From: Rhodanobacter sp. DHB23
Lineage (GTDB): Bacteria; Pseudomonadota; Gammaproteobacteria; Xanthomonadales; Rhodanobacteraceae
Assembly (NCBI RefSeq): GCF_014842975.1
Contig: NZ_JACYXK010000027.1
Span: forward strand, 62,001-126,000
Reading direction: 5' to 3'
Length of the DNA stretch: 64,000 nt
The notes under the pieces are model-generated. The model had not been told where the DNA came from and ran no database searches. It saw nothing but the letters and a program-made list of their open reading frames with translations. Numbering within the stretch: position 1 is the first letter of the stretch; each line of letters starts with the position of its first letter. Both the position numbers and the translations under genes were made by a program. Below, piece after piece: positions 36,861 to 46,368 of this stretch.

Positions 36861-39476
36861 TCAGGCGTCGATCACCACCTCTTCCGTCTCGCCGCGCAGG
36901 TTGTACGGCGAGGACATGACCTTGCCGTAGGCGCCGGTTTGCGCGACCAGGATCACGTCGCCCTCCTGCGGCTCGGGCAGGCGGCGGTCGCTGCCCAGCA
37001 CGTCGCCCGATTCGCAGATCGGGCCGACCACCTGGAACAGCGCGTCGGCGGGTTCGTCGAGGCGGCTGAGGTTGGCGATCTCGTGCCAGGCGTCGTACAG
37101 CGCGGGGCGGATCAGGCTGTTCATGCCGGTGTCCACGCCGAGGTAGCGCCAGCTGCCCTTGCCCTTGGTCTGGGTGACGCGCGCCAGCAGCACGCCGGCG
37201 TCGGCCACCAGGTAGCGGCCCGGCTCCATCCACAGCTGGTAATGCGGATAGGCGGCCTTGACCTCGCGCAGCACCTTGTCCAGCGCGGCGATGTCCAGCT
37301 TTGCCTCGCCCGGATGCGAGGGCACGCCCAGGCCGCCGCCGATGTTGAGGAAGGCGATGCTGCCGATGCGCTCGGCGAGGCTGGCGAGCTGGCTGTACAC
37401 CTCGCCCCAGTGCTTCGCGTCGAGCACGCCCGAACCGAGGTGCGCATGCAGGCCGCGCACCACCACGCCATGCGCGTCGGCGTGGCGCAGGAAGGCGTCG
37501 AGCTGCTCCACCGGCAGGCCGAACTTGCTGCCGCTGCCGCCGGTGCGCACCTTCTCGTGATGGCCCAGGCCACGGCCGAGATCCACGCGCAGCACGATCT
37601 CGCGACCGCGGAACAGCTCGCCCCAGTGCTCCACCGGATGCAGGGCGTCCAGCGTGATCGTGGCGCGCGTGGCCAGGCCGCGTTCGAAATCCGCGCGTGA
37701 GGCGAAGTTGGGCGTGAACAGCAGCGGCACGTCGGCGGGCACTGCCGCCGACACCGCTTCCAGCTCGCCTGGCGAGACGCATTCGAAGGCGAAGCCTTCT
37801 CCGGCCAGCGCGCGCAGAATCGCCGGATGCGTGTTCGCCTTCACCGCGTAGTGCAGGCGATCCACCGCCGACAGCGATTTCAGTTCGCGCGCCTGCTGGC
37901 GCACCGTGGGCAGGTGGTAGACGTAGCGCGGCGTGGCCTCCGCAGCGATATCAAGAAGCCGGCTGCGTTCGGCCGGCTCGCGCCACCACGCGTGCGCAAC
38001 CGCCGCCTCGCCGCTGCCGTACAAATGCTGCCAGCTCGGGCCGAACAGCACGCTGTCGTCGGTGCGCAGCGCGCCGGCGGTGATCAGCAACTCGTGCAGG
38101 TGCGGCAGCAGGTCGTCCACCACGTCCTCGTCCACCACGAAGGTGAGGTTGAGGTTGTTGGACGACTGCGAGATCAGGTGCACGCGCAGCTGGTCGAACT
38201 CCGCCAGCACGCTGGACAGCGTGTGCAGCATCGAGCGCATGCCGCGGCCGACCAGGGTGATCGCCGCGCAGGGCGCGATCACCTTGACCCGGCACACCTT
38301 GGCGAGGTCGCCGGCCAGCGCGGCGATCGCGTCGGAATCGAGCAGGTTCTCGGTGGGGTCGAGCGACACGGTGACGTTGGTCTCGGCCGAGCCGATCAGG
38401 TCCACCGACAGGCCATGCTGCTTGAAGTGCGCGAACACGTCGGCGAGGAAGCCGACCTGCTGCCACATGCCCACCGATTCCATCGACACCAGGGTGATGC
38501 CCTTGCGCGCGCTGATCGCCTTCACCGAGGGCGCGTGCTCGCGCACCTGCGGGCCGATCACCGTGCCTTCCAGCTCGGGCCGGTTGGTGTCCTTCACCAG
38601 CAGCGGCACGCGCGGTTCGCGCAACGGCGACAGGCAGCGCGGGTGCAGCACCTTGGCGCCGGTGGAGGCGATTTCCTGCGCCTCCTCGTAGTCCAGCTTC
38701 TGCAGCAGGCGCGCGCCCGGCACCTGGCGCGGGTTGGCGGTGAACATGCCGGCCACGTCGGTCCAGATCTCCACGCGCGCGGCCTTGAGCAGCGCGCCGA
38801 AGTACGAAGCCGAGGTATCCGAACCGCCACGGCCAAGCAGCACCGTGCGCCCTTCGCTTTCGCGCGCGATGAACCCCTGCGTGATGAACACCTCGCCCTG
38901 CGCGGCGAGCCGCGCGTTCAAGGCCGGGTCGGGCCGGGCCTCGACCATCGCCGAGAGCAGCTTGGTGCGCTCGTTCTGGTTGGGCAGCGCGACCGCGGCA
39001 AGGCAGTCGCGCGCGTCCACCCATTGCGTACCCAGCCCCGTGTGGCTGAGGAAGGCCGCGCCCAGCGCGCTGGACATCAGCTCGCCGTGCGCCTGCACCA
39101 GCGCCGCCCAGGCCAGTTCGCCCAGCCGCGCCGGGCCTTCCGCCGCCAGCGCGGCCAGTTCGTCCAGCCGCGCGCCCAGCGTGGCCGGCAGCGGCAGCCG
39201 CATGTGGCCGAGCAGGTCGTGGTGGCGTTGCGCGATGGCGCCGGCCGCCGCCTTGCGTTTGCCCTGGTCGCCCTCGCCGCACAGCTGTTTCAGCGCGTCG
39301 GTGATGCCGGTGAGCGCTGACACGACCACCAGCACGCGCGCGCCTTCGGCGCGGCGGCTGGCGACCAGCTCGCGGATGTTGTGCCAGCGCGGCAGGGTGG
39401 CGACACTGGTGCCGCCGAACTTCATCACGATCCAGGGGGCGTCCGCCGGCAGCGGCGCGGGGGCGTTGTGATTCAC
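36861..39476 (-). CDS. lysC-lysA: Bifunctional aspartate kinase / diaminopimelate decarboxylase
   Basis: An 871-residue fusion of the first and last enzymes of lysine synthesis. Residues about 15-320 are the aspartokinase catalytic domain (IVMKFGGTSVATLPRWHNI, TVLLGRGGSDTSASYFGALL) and about 325-470 are ACT regulatory domains (LVSMESVGMWQQVGFLADVF, RVHLISQSSNNLNLTFVV). Residues about 485-871 are a PLP-dependent DAP decarboxylase with PLP Lys546 in LHYAVKANTHP, the HLGSG loop and the C-terminal CESGDVLGSDR. The fusion is characteristic of Xanthomonadales. Tandem AGACGTCT-like boxes lie about 90 bases upstream of the ATG. Confidence 0.95.
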   Translation of the reverse strand: MNHNAPAPLPADAPWIVMKFGGTSVATLPRWHNIRELVASRRAEGARVLVVVSALTGITDALKQLCGEGDQGKRKAAAGAIAQRHHDLLGHMRLPLPATLGARLDELAALAAEGPARLGELAWAALVQAHGELMSSALGAAFLSHTGLGTQWVDARDCLAAVALPNQNERTKLLSAMVEARPDPALNARLAAQGEVFITQGFIARESEGRTVLLGRGGSDTSASYFGALLKAARVEIWTDVAGMFTANPRQVPGARLLQKLDYEEAQEIASTGAKVLHPRCLSPLREPRVPLLVKDTNRPELEGTVIGPQVREHAPSVKAISARKGITLVSMESVGMWQQVGFLADVFAHFKQHGLSVDLIGSAETNVTVSLDPTENLLDSDAIAALAGDLAKVCRVKVIAPCAAITLVGRGMRSMLHTLSSVLAEFDQLRVHLISQSSNNLNLTFVVDEDVVDDLLPHLHELLITAGALRTDDSVLFGPSWQHLYGSGEAAVAHAWWREPAERSRLLDIAAEATPRYVYHLPTVRQQARELKSLSAVDRLHYAVKANTHPAILRALAGEGFAFECVSPGELEAVSAAVPADVPLLFTPNFASRADFERGLATRATITLDALHPVEHWGELFRGREIVLRVDLGRGLGHHEKVRTGGSGSKFGLPVEQLDAFLRHADAHGVVVRGLHAHLGSGVLDAKHWGEVYSQLASLAERIGSIAFLNIGGGLGVPSHPGEAKLDIAALDKVLREVKAAYPHYQLWMEPGRYLVADAGVLLARVTQTKGKGSWRYLGVDTGMNSLIRPALYDAWHEIANLSRLDEPADALFQVVGPICESGDVLGSDRRLPEPQEGDVILVAQTGAYGKVMSSPYNLRGETEEVVIDA

Positions 39477-39565
39477 GGTGCTCTTGCGTGGTTGGTGGGA
39501 AAACGATCCCGCCAGTGTTGCGCCGCGTCAAAGCGATTGCAAGAGCTTTTGCATGCGCCTGCGTT

Positions 39566-39583
39566 TGGACGTCCAGACGTCCA
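39566..39583. promoter_or_regulatory. Tandem met-box-like operator upstream of lysC-lysA
   Basis: GGACGTCC and AGACGTCC lie side by side at 39567-39582. Read as a whole, 39566-39583 is a 7-bp perfect inverted repeat with a 4-base spacer. The units match the AGACGTCT consensus of MetJ boxes at 6 and 7 of 8 positions. On the minus strand a TTGACA (39586-39591) lies just upstream, so the boxes fall in the promoter spacer, a repressor position. A closely similar array precedes metX. Confidence 0.6.
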
Positions 39584-39655
39584 CTTGTCAAGGCATCCGG
39601 CGTCCTTCTGCCGCACTGCTAGACTGCGCGCTACCGACCAGGAACCCGCCAGCGC

Positions 39656-41032
39656 ATGACTGCCGCGCCTCACGCCCTGTCCACGATGTTGCGGGCACTG
39701 CCCGAGGCCATCACGGCGATGCTGGCCGCCCTGCTCACCCTGGCCTGCGCCCAATGGCTCGCGCCCGGCCCCGGCAGCGCGGTGCTGGCCGTGGTGCTGA
39801 GCCTTTCGCTTGCCCGCAGCCGGCTCGACCGCGACCACCGCGGCCAGCTGGAAGCGGCCATCGCCCTGCCCGCCGTTGGCCTCGCCGCGACCGGCGTCGG
39901 CTGGTTGCTGCTGCACGCACCGTGGATCGGCGCCACGGCGTTCACCGTGGGCGTGGCGTCATCGGTGTGGCTGCGCCAGTTCGGCGAGCTGGCGCGGCGC
40001 GCCAGCCGGCTGGTCGCCCTACCCTTCGTGACCGTGCTCACCGTGCCGCATTTGTCCGGCGCGCAGCATGGGCGCTTGCCTGCCGCGCTGGTTCCGATCC
40101 TGGTGGCCCTGCTGGCGCTGGCCTGGGTGTCGCTGCTGGATGTGCTGGGCCGACGCATGGGCTGGCTCGTCGACGAGCGCAAGCGCCATGCCGCCGCGCC
40201 GGCGCGCGCCCCGGCCCGTCAGGCGCGGCTTTCCGCCACCACGCGCATGGCCTTGCAGATGGCCGTGGCGCTGGCGCTCGCCTTCGCCGTGGGCCACCTC
40301 GGTTTCGGCGAACACTGGCCGTGGGTAGTGCTGACCGCCTTCATCGTGCACAGCGGCAACCGCGGCCGGCTGGAGGTGGCATACAAGAGCCTGCTGCGGC
40401 TGGCCGGTGCGGCAGGCGGCTGCATCGCCGCGGCCTTGCTCGCGGTGCCAGCCGATGCACACGGTGGCGCGGCGTTGATCCTGCTCGCGCTGTTCCTAGG
40501 CACGTGGCTGCGCCAGATCAATTACGCGTGGTGGGCGCTGTTCGTGACCGTGGCGCTGGCGCTGCTGCAGAACTACGCCGGACTGCCTGCGGCGTCGGCG
40601 ATGACGCTGCGCCTCGCGGCCATCGCGGTGGGCGCCGCGATCGGCGTGGCCACGGCGTGGCTGGTGCTGCCGGTGCGTTCCACCGATGTGTTGCGCCGGC
40701 GCCTGGCGGATGCTCTGGCCGCGCTGGGCGAGGCGCTGGATCCGGCGGTCGAACGACGCGACGCGGCGGCCTTCGTGCGCGCACTCGATGATGTGGAGTC
40801 GCTGGCGCCGGCGTTCCGCGTGGCACGCATGCTCGGGCTGCGCCAGCCGGCGGACTGGATCGATGTGCTGACCACTTGCCGTGCGCCTGCAGTGGCCTTG
40901 ATCGGGCAAGGCGCCACGCCGGGGCATGTGCGGCGTGCGGTTGGTGCGGCGAGGCAGGCGTTGCGGGAGCCGGAGCGGTTGCTCGATGCGTTGAAGACGC
41001 TACGCGATGCGCTTCCTCTCCCCGCCGCCTGA
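39656..41032 (+). CDS. FUSC-family inner-membrane transporter-like protein
   Basis: A 458-residue protein of the fusaric-acid-resistance / aromatic-acid-exporter (FUSC) superfamily. Two blocks of hydrophobic helices are seen at about 18-160 and 200-340 (for example AVLAVVLSLSLARSRLDRDH, ALFVTVALALLQNYAGLPAA). The FUSC_2 core WPWVVLTAFIVHSGNRGRLE lies between them, and a soluble helical C-terminus follows. Substrate is unknown. It is divergent from lysC-lysA and there is no adjacent membrane-fusion or outer-membrane partner. Confidence 0.83.
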   Translation: MTAAPHALSTMLRALPEAITAMLAALLTLACAQWLAPGPGSAVLAVVLSLSLARSRLDRDHRGQLEAAIALPAVGLAATGVGWLLLHAPWIGATAFTVGVASSVWLRQFGELARRASRLVALPFVTVLTVPHLSGAQHGRLPAALVPILVALLALAWVSLLDVLGRRMGWLVDERKRHAAAPARAPARQARLSATTRMALQMAVALALAFAVGHLGFGEHWPWVVLTAFIVHSGNRGRLEVAYKSLLRLAGAAGGCIAAALLAVPADAHGGAALILLALFLGTWLRQINYAWWALFVTVALALLQNYAGLPAASAMTLRLAAIAVGAAIGVATAWLVLPVRSTDVLRRRLADALAALGEALDPAVERRDAAAFVRALDDVESLAPAFRVARMLGLRQPADWIDVLTTCRAPAVALIGQGATPGHVRRAVGAARQALREPERLLDALKTLRDALPLPAA

Positions 41033-41065
41033 TCAGCGTCGAGTCTCAAGCTGCGAGCTAATTTG

Positions 41066-41184
41066 CTCCTCCCCTTGCTTGCAGGGGGAGGTTGGGAGGG
41101 GGTGAAACCTTGCGAAACACTCTCATGGATGGCTTTCGCAAGAGCTTGACCCCACCCCAGCCCTCCCCTGCAAGCAGGGGAGGG
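41066..41184. repeat. REP doublet (two inverted REP units) between FUSC and fumarase genes
   Basis: The left unit (about 41066-41100) carries CCTTGCTTGCAGGGGGAG followed by a G-rich tail. The right unit is its inverse, with a perfect 11-bp hairpin (41161-41171 with 41174-41184) preceded by CCCCACCCCAGC. This inverted-pair architecture is that of a REPIN or BIME element. Confidence 0.75.
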
Positions 41185-41355
41185 AGACAGGACATGGCAC
41201 GACTGGGACTCGACGCCGATCAGGTCCCGGGAGGGGAGAGGAGGCAAATGCGTGCGCCGAGGGATTCGTTCGGCAGCACCGCGCAAGTCCGGACCCTCTC
41301 CTCAATCCTCTCCCGGAGGGAGAGGAGGCGAACGCGGTGCGCTGCGCGCACGGGT
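41185..41355. other. Rest of the FUSC-fumarase gap, REP remnants only
   Basis: Contains GGGAGGGGAGAGGAGGCAAATG-type purine-rich remnants and a small hairpin, CCTCTCCC (41307-41314) with GGGAGAGG (41318-41325). No gene is supported between the convergent FUSC and fumarase genes. Confidence 0.6.
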
Positions 41356-42873
41356 TTATTGAACAAAGACGGGGATCTTGCCGATCCGCGCCTGCCACTC
41401 CTTCGGCCCGGTCTGGTGCACCGAGGTGCCGGCGGAATCCACGGCCACGGTCACCGGCATGTCCTGCACCTCGAACTCGTAGATCGCTTCCATGCCGAGG
41501 TCGGCGAAGCCGACCACGCGCGAGGCCTTGATCGCCTTGGACACCAGGTAGGCGGCGCCACCCACCGCCATCAGGTACACCGACTGGTGCCGCTTGATCG
41601 CTTCGATCGCGGCCGGACCGCGCTCGGCCTTGCCGACCATGCCGAGCAGGCCGGTCTGCGCCAGCACCTGCTCGGTGAACTTGTCCATGCGCGTGGCGGT
41701 GGTGGGGCCGGCGGGGCCGACCACTTCGTCGCGCACCGGGTCGACCGGGCCCACGTAGTAGATGAAGCGGCCGTGGAAATCGACCGGCAACGGCTCGCCC
41801 TTGTTGAGCATCTCCACCATGCGCTTGTGCGCGGCATCGCGTCCCGTGAGCAGCTTGCCGTTGAGCAGCAGCACCTCGCCCGGCTTCCACGTGGCGACTT
41901 CTTCCTTGGTCACCGTATCGAGGTCCACGCGGCGCGCGTTCTGCGGGCTGTAGGTGAGCTTGGGCCAGTCCGCCAGCGACGGCGGCTCCAGCGCCACCGG
42001 GCCCGAGCCGTCCAGCGTGAAATGCGCATGGCGGGTGGCCGCACAGTTGGGGATCATCGCCACCGGCAGGTTGGCCGCGTGGGTGGGGTAGTCCTTGATC
42101 TTGATGTCGAGCACGGTGGTGAGGCCGCCCAGGCCCTGCGCGCCGATGCCCAGCGCGTTGACCTTCTCGTACAGCTCGATGCGCAGTTCCTCGATGCGGT
42201 TCTGCGGGCCGCGCGCGATCAGCTCCTGGATGTCGATGTGCTCCATCAGCGACTCCTTGGCCAGCAGCATCGCCTTCTCGGCGGTGCCGCCGATGCCGAT
42301 GCCCAGCATGCCCGGCGGGCACCAGCCGGCGCCCATGGTCGGCACGGTCTTCAGCACCCAGTCCACGATGGAATCGGAGGGGTTGAGCATCACGAACTTG
42401 CTCTTGGCCTCCGAACCGCCGCCCTTGGCCGCGACGATCACGTCGACGGTGTCGCCAGGCACGATGGAGACGTTGATGACCGCCGGCGTGTTGTCCTTCG
42501 TGTTCGCGCGCTTGCCGGCCGGATCGGCCAGCACGCTGGCGCGCAGCTTGTTGTCCGGGTCGTTGTAGGCGCGGCGCACGCCTTCGTTGACGGCGTCCTC
42601 CAGCGAGCCGGTGAAGCCTTCCCAGCGCACGCCCATGCCCACCTTGAGGAACACGGTGACAATGCCGGTGTCCTGGCACAGCGGGCGGTGGCCCTCGGCG
42701 GCCATGCGCGAGTTGATCAGGATCTGCGCCATCGCGTCCTTCGCGGCCGGCGACTCCTCGCGTTCGTAGGCGGCGGCGAGGTTCTTGATGTAGTCGACCG
42801 GGTGGTAGTAGCTGATGTACTGCAACGCGTCGGCGACGGACTGGATCAGGTCGGCTTGCTTGATGGCTGTCAT
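41356..42873 (-). CDS. fumA: Class I (iron-sulfur) fumarate hydratase
   Basis: TCA-cycle hydratase interconverting fumarate and malate with an oxygen-sensitive [4Fe-4S] cluster. It is 505 residues. The alpha part contains GHRPLCQDTGIVTVFLKVG, AGWCPPGMLGIGIGG and VAMIPNCAATRHAHF, which supply the three cluster cysteines. The beta part contains FHGRFIYYVGPVDPVRDEV, GPTTATRMDKF and the C-terminal swivelling domain. Both halves are fused as in FumA/FumB. The ATG at 42873 matches the family. It is divergent from the porin operon. Confidence 0.95.
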   Translation of the reverse strand: MTAIKQADLIQSVADALQYISYYHPVDYIKNLAAAYEREESPAAKDAMAQILINSRMAAEGHRPLCQDTGIVTVFLKVGMGVRWEGFTGSLEDAVNEGVRRAYNDPDNKLRASVLADPAGKRANTKDNTPAVINVSIVPGDTVDVIVAAKGGGSEAKSKFVMLNPSDSIVDWVLKTVPTMGAGWCPPGMLGIGIGGTAEKAMLLAKESLMEHIDIQELIARGPQNRIEELRIELYEKVNALGIGAQGLGGLTTVLDIKIKDYPTHAANLPVAMIPNCAATRHAHFTLDGSGPVALEPPSLADWPKLTYSPQNARRVDLDTVTKEEVATWKPGEVLLLNGKLLTGRDAAHKRMVEMLNKGEPLPVDFHGRFIYYVGPVDPVRDEVVGPAGPTTATRMDKFTEQVLAQTGLLGMVGKAERGPAAIEAIKRHQSVYLMAVGGAAYLVSKAIKASRVVGFADLGMEAIYEFEVQDMPVTVAVDSAGTSVHQTGPKEWQARIGKIPVFVQ

Positions 42874-43002
42874 GGCGATGGCGCTTGGCTGGGGAACGGG
42901 GAAAGGCGCCGTCTGACCGCCGGCCGCGGCGCACGAAAGCGCTTATTGTGCCGCAAGCGCCCCATTCCGGGCTCGGCAGCCGGTCCGCCGGCCATCGGTC
43001 GC

Positions 43003-43029
43003 TCAAGTTTTTCGTTGGATTGCCGTTAA
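43003..43029 (+). promoter_or_regulatory. Sigma-28 (FliA) promoter of the porin-binding protein-MCP operon
   Basis: TCAAGTTT (43003-43010), an 11-base spacer, then GCCGTTAA (43022-43029). The FliA consensus is TAAAGTTT-N11-GCCGATAA, so each half matches 7 of 8 with exact spacing. The expected transcript start is about 48 bases upstream of the porin ATG. No competing sigma-70 boxes of similar quality are visible. Confidence 0.8.
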
Positions 43030-43083
43030 ACGGTGTGCCAGGGCCCCGCCCTCACCCATCGACCACCAACGGATTCCATCCAG

Positions 43084-44292
43084 ATGCTTTCCAAGAAAAC
43101 CCTTGCCGCGGCCCTCGCGGCAACGCTTGCCGTCGCCTCCGGCGCGCATGCCGACGACAGCTTCTCCTGGCGCTTTTCCGGCTTCGGCACGGCCGGCTAC
43201 ACCGCCACGAACTCCAACGACGTGCTGCTGGTCAACCCCGGCCAGCTCAAGGGCGCCCAGGAAGGCGGCACCGGCCTGGTCGATACCCGCGTCGGCGGCC
43301 AGCTCGACCTCACCTTCACGCCCAGCCTGAGCGCCACCGCGCAGGCCATCGCGATGCAGGACGCCAAGGGCCGCTTCCGCCCGACCGTGGAGTGGGCCTT
43401 CCTGCGCTACAAGCTCACCGGCGATACCACGGTACGCCTGGGCCGCCTGGGCTGGCCGGCCTACCTGGTTTCCGACTACCGCTACGTGGGCTACGCCAAC
43501 CCGTGGGTGCGCGCGCCGCTGGAGGTCTACAACCTCGCCGCGATGGACAATTACGAGGGCGCGGACATCAGCTGGTCGCACAACGCGGGAGCCGGCTACC
43601 TCACCCTGCAGGCGCTGGCCGGCCACGCCTCCAGCCCGCTGCCCGACTCCACCGAGGAGACCGCGCGGCTCAAGGTCAACCAGCTGGCCGGCGCCTACGT
43701 CACCTACGAGATCGGCAACCTGCGCCTGCGCGGCGGCGCCAGCACCGGCAAGGTGACCTACCGCTCGAGCAACCTCGGCCTGCTGGTGGACAGCTTGCAG
43801 ATGGTGGGTTTCGACCAGTACGCCAACAGCATCAACGCCAACGGCGCGCGCACCACCTTCATGAGCCTGGGCGGCAACTACGACGACGGCAAGCTGCTGC
43901 TCACCGGCGAATACGCCAAGCTGCGCTCCGCTTCGGACGCGCTGGGCACCGCCGCCGGCTGGTACGGCACGGCCGGCTACCGCCTCGGCAAGTGGATGCC
44001 CTATGTCACCTGGGCCGGCTACACCAAGGACAACAACAGTTCGAACTACGCGTTCCCGCCCTATCCGCCGCTGATGCCGCTGGCGCAGGGCGTGGACGGC
44101 CTGGTCGACGGCAACAGCCAGCACACCGCCTCGCTGGGCGTGCGCTGGGACGTGTACAAGAACGTGGCGATCAAGCTGCAGGCCGACCACGTCCTGCCCT
44201 CCTCCCATGGCGGCACCTTCACCGAGGTGGTTCCCGGCTACGACGGGCATGCCGTGAACGTGTACTCCGCCGTCGTCGATTTCCTGTTCTGA
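43084..44292 (+). CDS. Outer-membrane porin (16-strand-type beta barrel)
   Basis: A 402-residue secreted protein with signal peptide MLSKKTLAAALAATLAVASG (cleavage after AHA). Alternating beta-strands follow, for example FSWRFSGFGTAGYTATNS, LGRLGWPAYLVSDYRYVGYA and KNVAIKLQADHVLPS. It ends in VNVYSAVVDFLF with a terminal Phe, the outer-membrane insertion signal. It is a general porin-like channel; substrate is not evident. The ATG at 43084 gives the signal peptide; the frame is open upstream but lacks a start with a ribosome-binding site. It is first in an operon with a small binding protein and an MCP. Confidence 0.88.
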   Translation: MLSKKTLAAALAATLAVASGAHADDSFSWRFSGFGTAGYTATNSNDVLLVNPGQLKGAQEGGTGLVDTRVGGQLDLTFTPSLSATAQAIAMQDAKGRFRPTVEWAFLRYKLTGDTTVRLGRLGWPAYLVSDYRYVGYANPWVRAPLEVYNLAAMDNYEGADISWSHNAGAGYLTLQALAGHASSPLPDSTEETARLKVNQLAGAYVTYEIGNLRLRGGASTGKVTYRSSNLGLLVDSLQMVGFDQYANSINANGARTTFMSLGGNYDDGKLLLTGEYAKLRSASDALGTAAGWYGTAGYRLGKWMPYVTWAGYTKDNNSSNYAFPPYPPLMPLAQGVDGLVDGNSQHTASLGVRWDVYKNVAIKLQADHVLPSSHGGTFTEVVPGYDGHAVNVYSAVVDFLF

Positions 44293-44300
44293 GGCCCGCC

Positions 44301-44729
44301 ATGCATCGCATCTTCCGAAACTGCCTCGTCGCCGGCGCGCTGGCGCTGGCCGGTGCACCCGCCTTCGCCGGCACCGCGGTGATCGTGAGCGCCAACAGCC
44401 CGGTCAAGTCGCTCAGCAAGGACGACGCCGCCGCGCTTTACCTGGGCAAGACCACCAGCCTGCCCGCCGGCGGCACCGCCAAGCTGTTCGACCTGGCCGA
44501 TTCCAATCCGCTGCGCGAGAAGTTCTACCAGGCGGCCACCGGCAAGTCGGCCAGCCAGGTGAAGTCGGTGTGGTCGCGCCTGGTGTTCAGCGGCCGCGCC
44601 GTGCCGCCCAAGGAGCTGGACAGCGACGCCGCCGTGGTCAAGGCCGTGGCCGCCGATCCGTCCGCGGTCGGCTACGTCGACAGCAGCGCGGTGAACGGCT
44701 CGGTCCGGGCCGTGCTGCAGCTGCCCTGA
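44301..44729 (+). CDS. Small periplasmic phosphate-type substrate-binding protein
   Basis: A 142-residue secreted protein with signal peptide [20 protein letters not shown] (cleavage after AFA). [20 protein letters not shown] and [20 protein letters not shown] are typical of the short PstS-like (PBP_like_2) family. [20 protein letters not shown] completes the fold. It has about half the length of a classical PstS and no ABC permease or ATPase nearby, so a transport role is unlikely. It lies eight bases after the porin and 58 bases before the chemoreceptor, suggesting it presents a ligand to one of them. Confidence 0.85.
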   Translation: MHRIFRNCLVAGALALAGAPAFAGTAVIVSANSPVKSLSKDDAAALYLGKTTSLPAGGTAKLFDLADSNPLREKFYQAATGKSASQVKSVWSRLVFSGRAVPPKELDSDAAVVKAVAADPSAVGYVDSSAVNGSVRAVLQLP

Positions 44730-44787
44730 CCGTGCCCGCCCGTCGCCCCCTGGCTGCGGGCGAGTCAGCCCGCCCGAGAGCCTGTCC

Positions 44788-46368
44788 ATGAAGTTCAAGA
44801 CCCGCATCCTGCTCCTGCCCGGCGTCACCCTTGCCCTGTTCGTCGCCGGCTGGCTGGCGAGCAGCGCCATCGCCGCGCACTCCGCCACCATGGTGTCCGC
44901 GCTGGGCACCGACGACTATCCCTATCTGGAGGGCGTCACCCAGCTGGACGAGCTGAGCAAGCGCACCACGCAGACCATCCAGAGCGCCGTCGCCGAAGGC
45001 GACAAGAGCAAGCTGGACGACGTGAAGGCGATCGCGGCCGAGGCCGCCGCCGCAAGCAAGCGCATGCTTGCACTGGACGGCCACCAGGACAGCGCCAGGA
45101 CGCTGGCCGACGCCTACGATGCCTACGTGGCGAGCGCCACCGACGCGGCCGCCGTCATGCTCGGCGGCAAGGGTGACACCGCCAGCAAGGTGTCCGCCAT
45201 GCAGGATGCGCAGCATGCCCTCGAAAGCCTGCTGAGCCGCGAGATCGCCGCCGCCCGCGGCGCCGTGCAACAGCACCTGGACGCCTCGGCGCAAGGCGTG
45301 CACCGCGCGATGGTGGCCAACACCGTCTCCGGCGCCGCCATCGTGGTCGTGCTGGTGCTGGGCGCGTGGCTGGTGCTGCGCGCCATCGCGCGCGACCTTG
45401 GCGCCGAACCCGAGCACCTGCGCGACATCGTGGGACGCATCGCCGCCGGCGACCTGCGCGACGGGGAAAGCGGCGCAGCACATCCGGAGTCGGTGCTGGG
45501 CCGGCTGCAAGGCATGACGAAGCAGCTCGGCGACATCGTGGGCTCGATCCGCAGCGCCTCGCAAACCGTCGGCGAGGCGTCCGCGCAGATCACCGAGGGC
45601 AACGACGACCTCTCGCAGCGCAGCCAGGACCAGGCCGCCGCGCTGGAACAGACCGCGGCCTCGATGGAGGAGATGAACGCCTCGGTGCGGCACAACGCCG
45701 ACAACGCCAGCCACGTCGACCAGCTCGCCCGCAGCGCGCGCGCACAGGCCGAGCAAGGCGGCCGCGTGGTGGCCGAGGCCAACGCCGCCATGCAGGCCAT
45801 TGACGCCTCCAGCCGGCGCATCGCCGACATCGTCGGCCTGATCGACGAGATCGCCTTCCAGACCAACCTGCTGGCGCTGAACGCCGCGGTGGAAGCCGCC
45901 CGCGCCGGCGAGCAGGGCCGCGGTTTCGCGGTGGTGGCCGGCGAAGTGCGCAGCCTGGCGCAACGCTCCGCCGGCGCCGCCAAGGAGATCAAGGCGCTGA
46001 TCGCCGACAGCGTGGACAAGGTCAACACCGGCAGCGAACTGGTGGAACGCTCGGGGCAGACCCTGGCCGGCATCATCGACAGCGTGAAGAAGGTCACCGA
46101 CAGCGTCGCCGAGATCGTCGCCGCCAGCCAGGAACAGGCCAGCGGCATCGACGAGGTGAGCCGCACCATCACCGCGATGGACGACAACACCCAGCGCAAC
46201 GCGGCACTGGTCGAGCAGGTGTCCGCCACCAGCCGGTCCATGCACGAACAGGCCAGCACGCTGATGCGCCAGGTCGCCTTCTTCACCCTCGGCGAGCGGG
46301 CCGGCGGCCACGCCGACATCCCTGCGCCGGAACCCGAACCCGGCACCGGACTCGCGCTCTACGACTGA
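44788..46368 (+). CDS. Methyl-accepting chemotaxis protein
   Basis: A 526-residue transmembrane chemoreceptor. TM1 is at about 7-29 and a helical periplasmic ligand-binding domain (four-helix-bundle type) spans 30-185. TM2 is near 188-210 ([17 protein letters not shown]), followed by HAMP and the signalling domain. The hairpin tip is intact ([20 protein letters not shown] from residue 354). No C-terminal CheR-tethering pentapeptide is present. It is last in the sigma-28 operon with the porin and binding protein. Confidence 0.93.
   Translation: MKFKTRILLLPGVTLALFVAGWLASSAIAAHSATMVSALGTDDYPYLEGVTQLDELSKRTTQTIQSAVAEGDKSKLDDVKAIAAEAAAASKRMLALDGHQDSARTLADAYDAYVASATDAAAVMLGGKGDTASKVSAMQDAQHALESLLSREIAAARGAVQQHLDASAQGVHRAMVANTVSGAAIVVVLVLGAWLVLRAIARDLGAEPEHLRDIVGRIAAGDLRDGESGAAHPESVLGRLQGMTKQLGDIVGSIRSASQTVGEASAQITEGNDDLSQRSQDQAAALEQTAASMEEMNASVRHNADNASHVDQLARSARAQAEQGGRVVAEANAAMQAIDASSRRIADIVGLIDEIAFQTNLLALNAAVEAARAGEQGRGFAVVAGEVRSLAQRSAGAAKEIKALIADSVDKVNTGSELVERSGQTLAGIIDSVKKVTDSVAEIVAASQEQASGIDEVSRTITAMDDNTQRNAALVEQVSATSRSMHEQASTLMRQVAFFTLGERAGGHADIPAPEPEPGTGLALYD

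Noticed and set aside
41066-41330. CRISPR-like array suspected from repeated C/G-rich blocks
   Set aside because: Units are inverted hairpins of unequal length without regular spacers or a leader; they fit REP elements.
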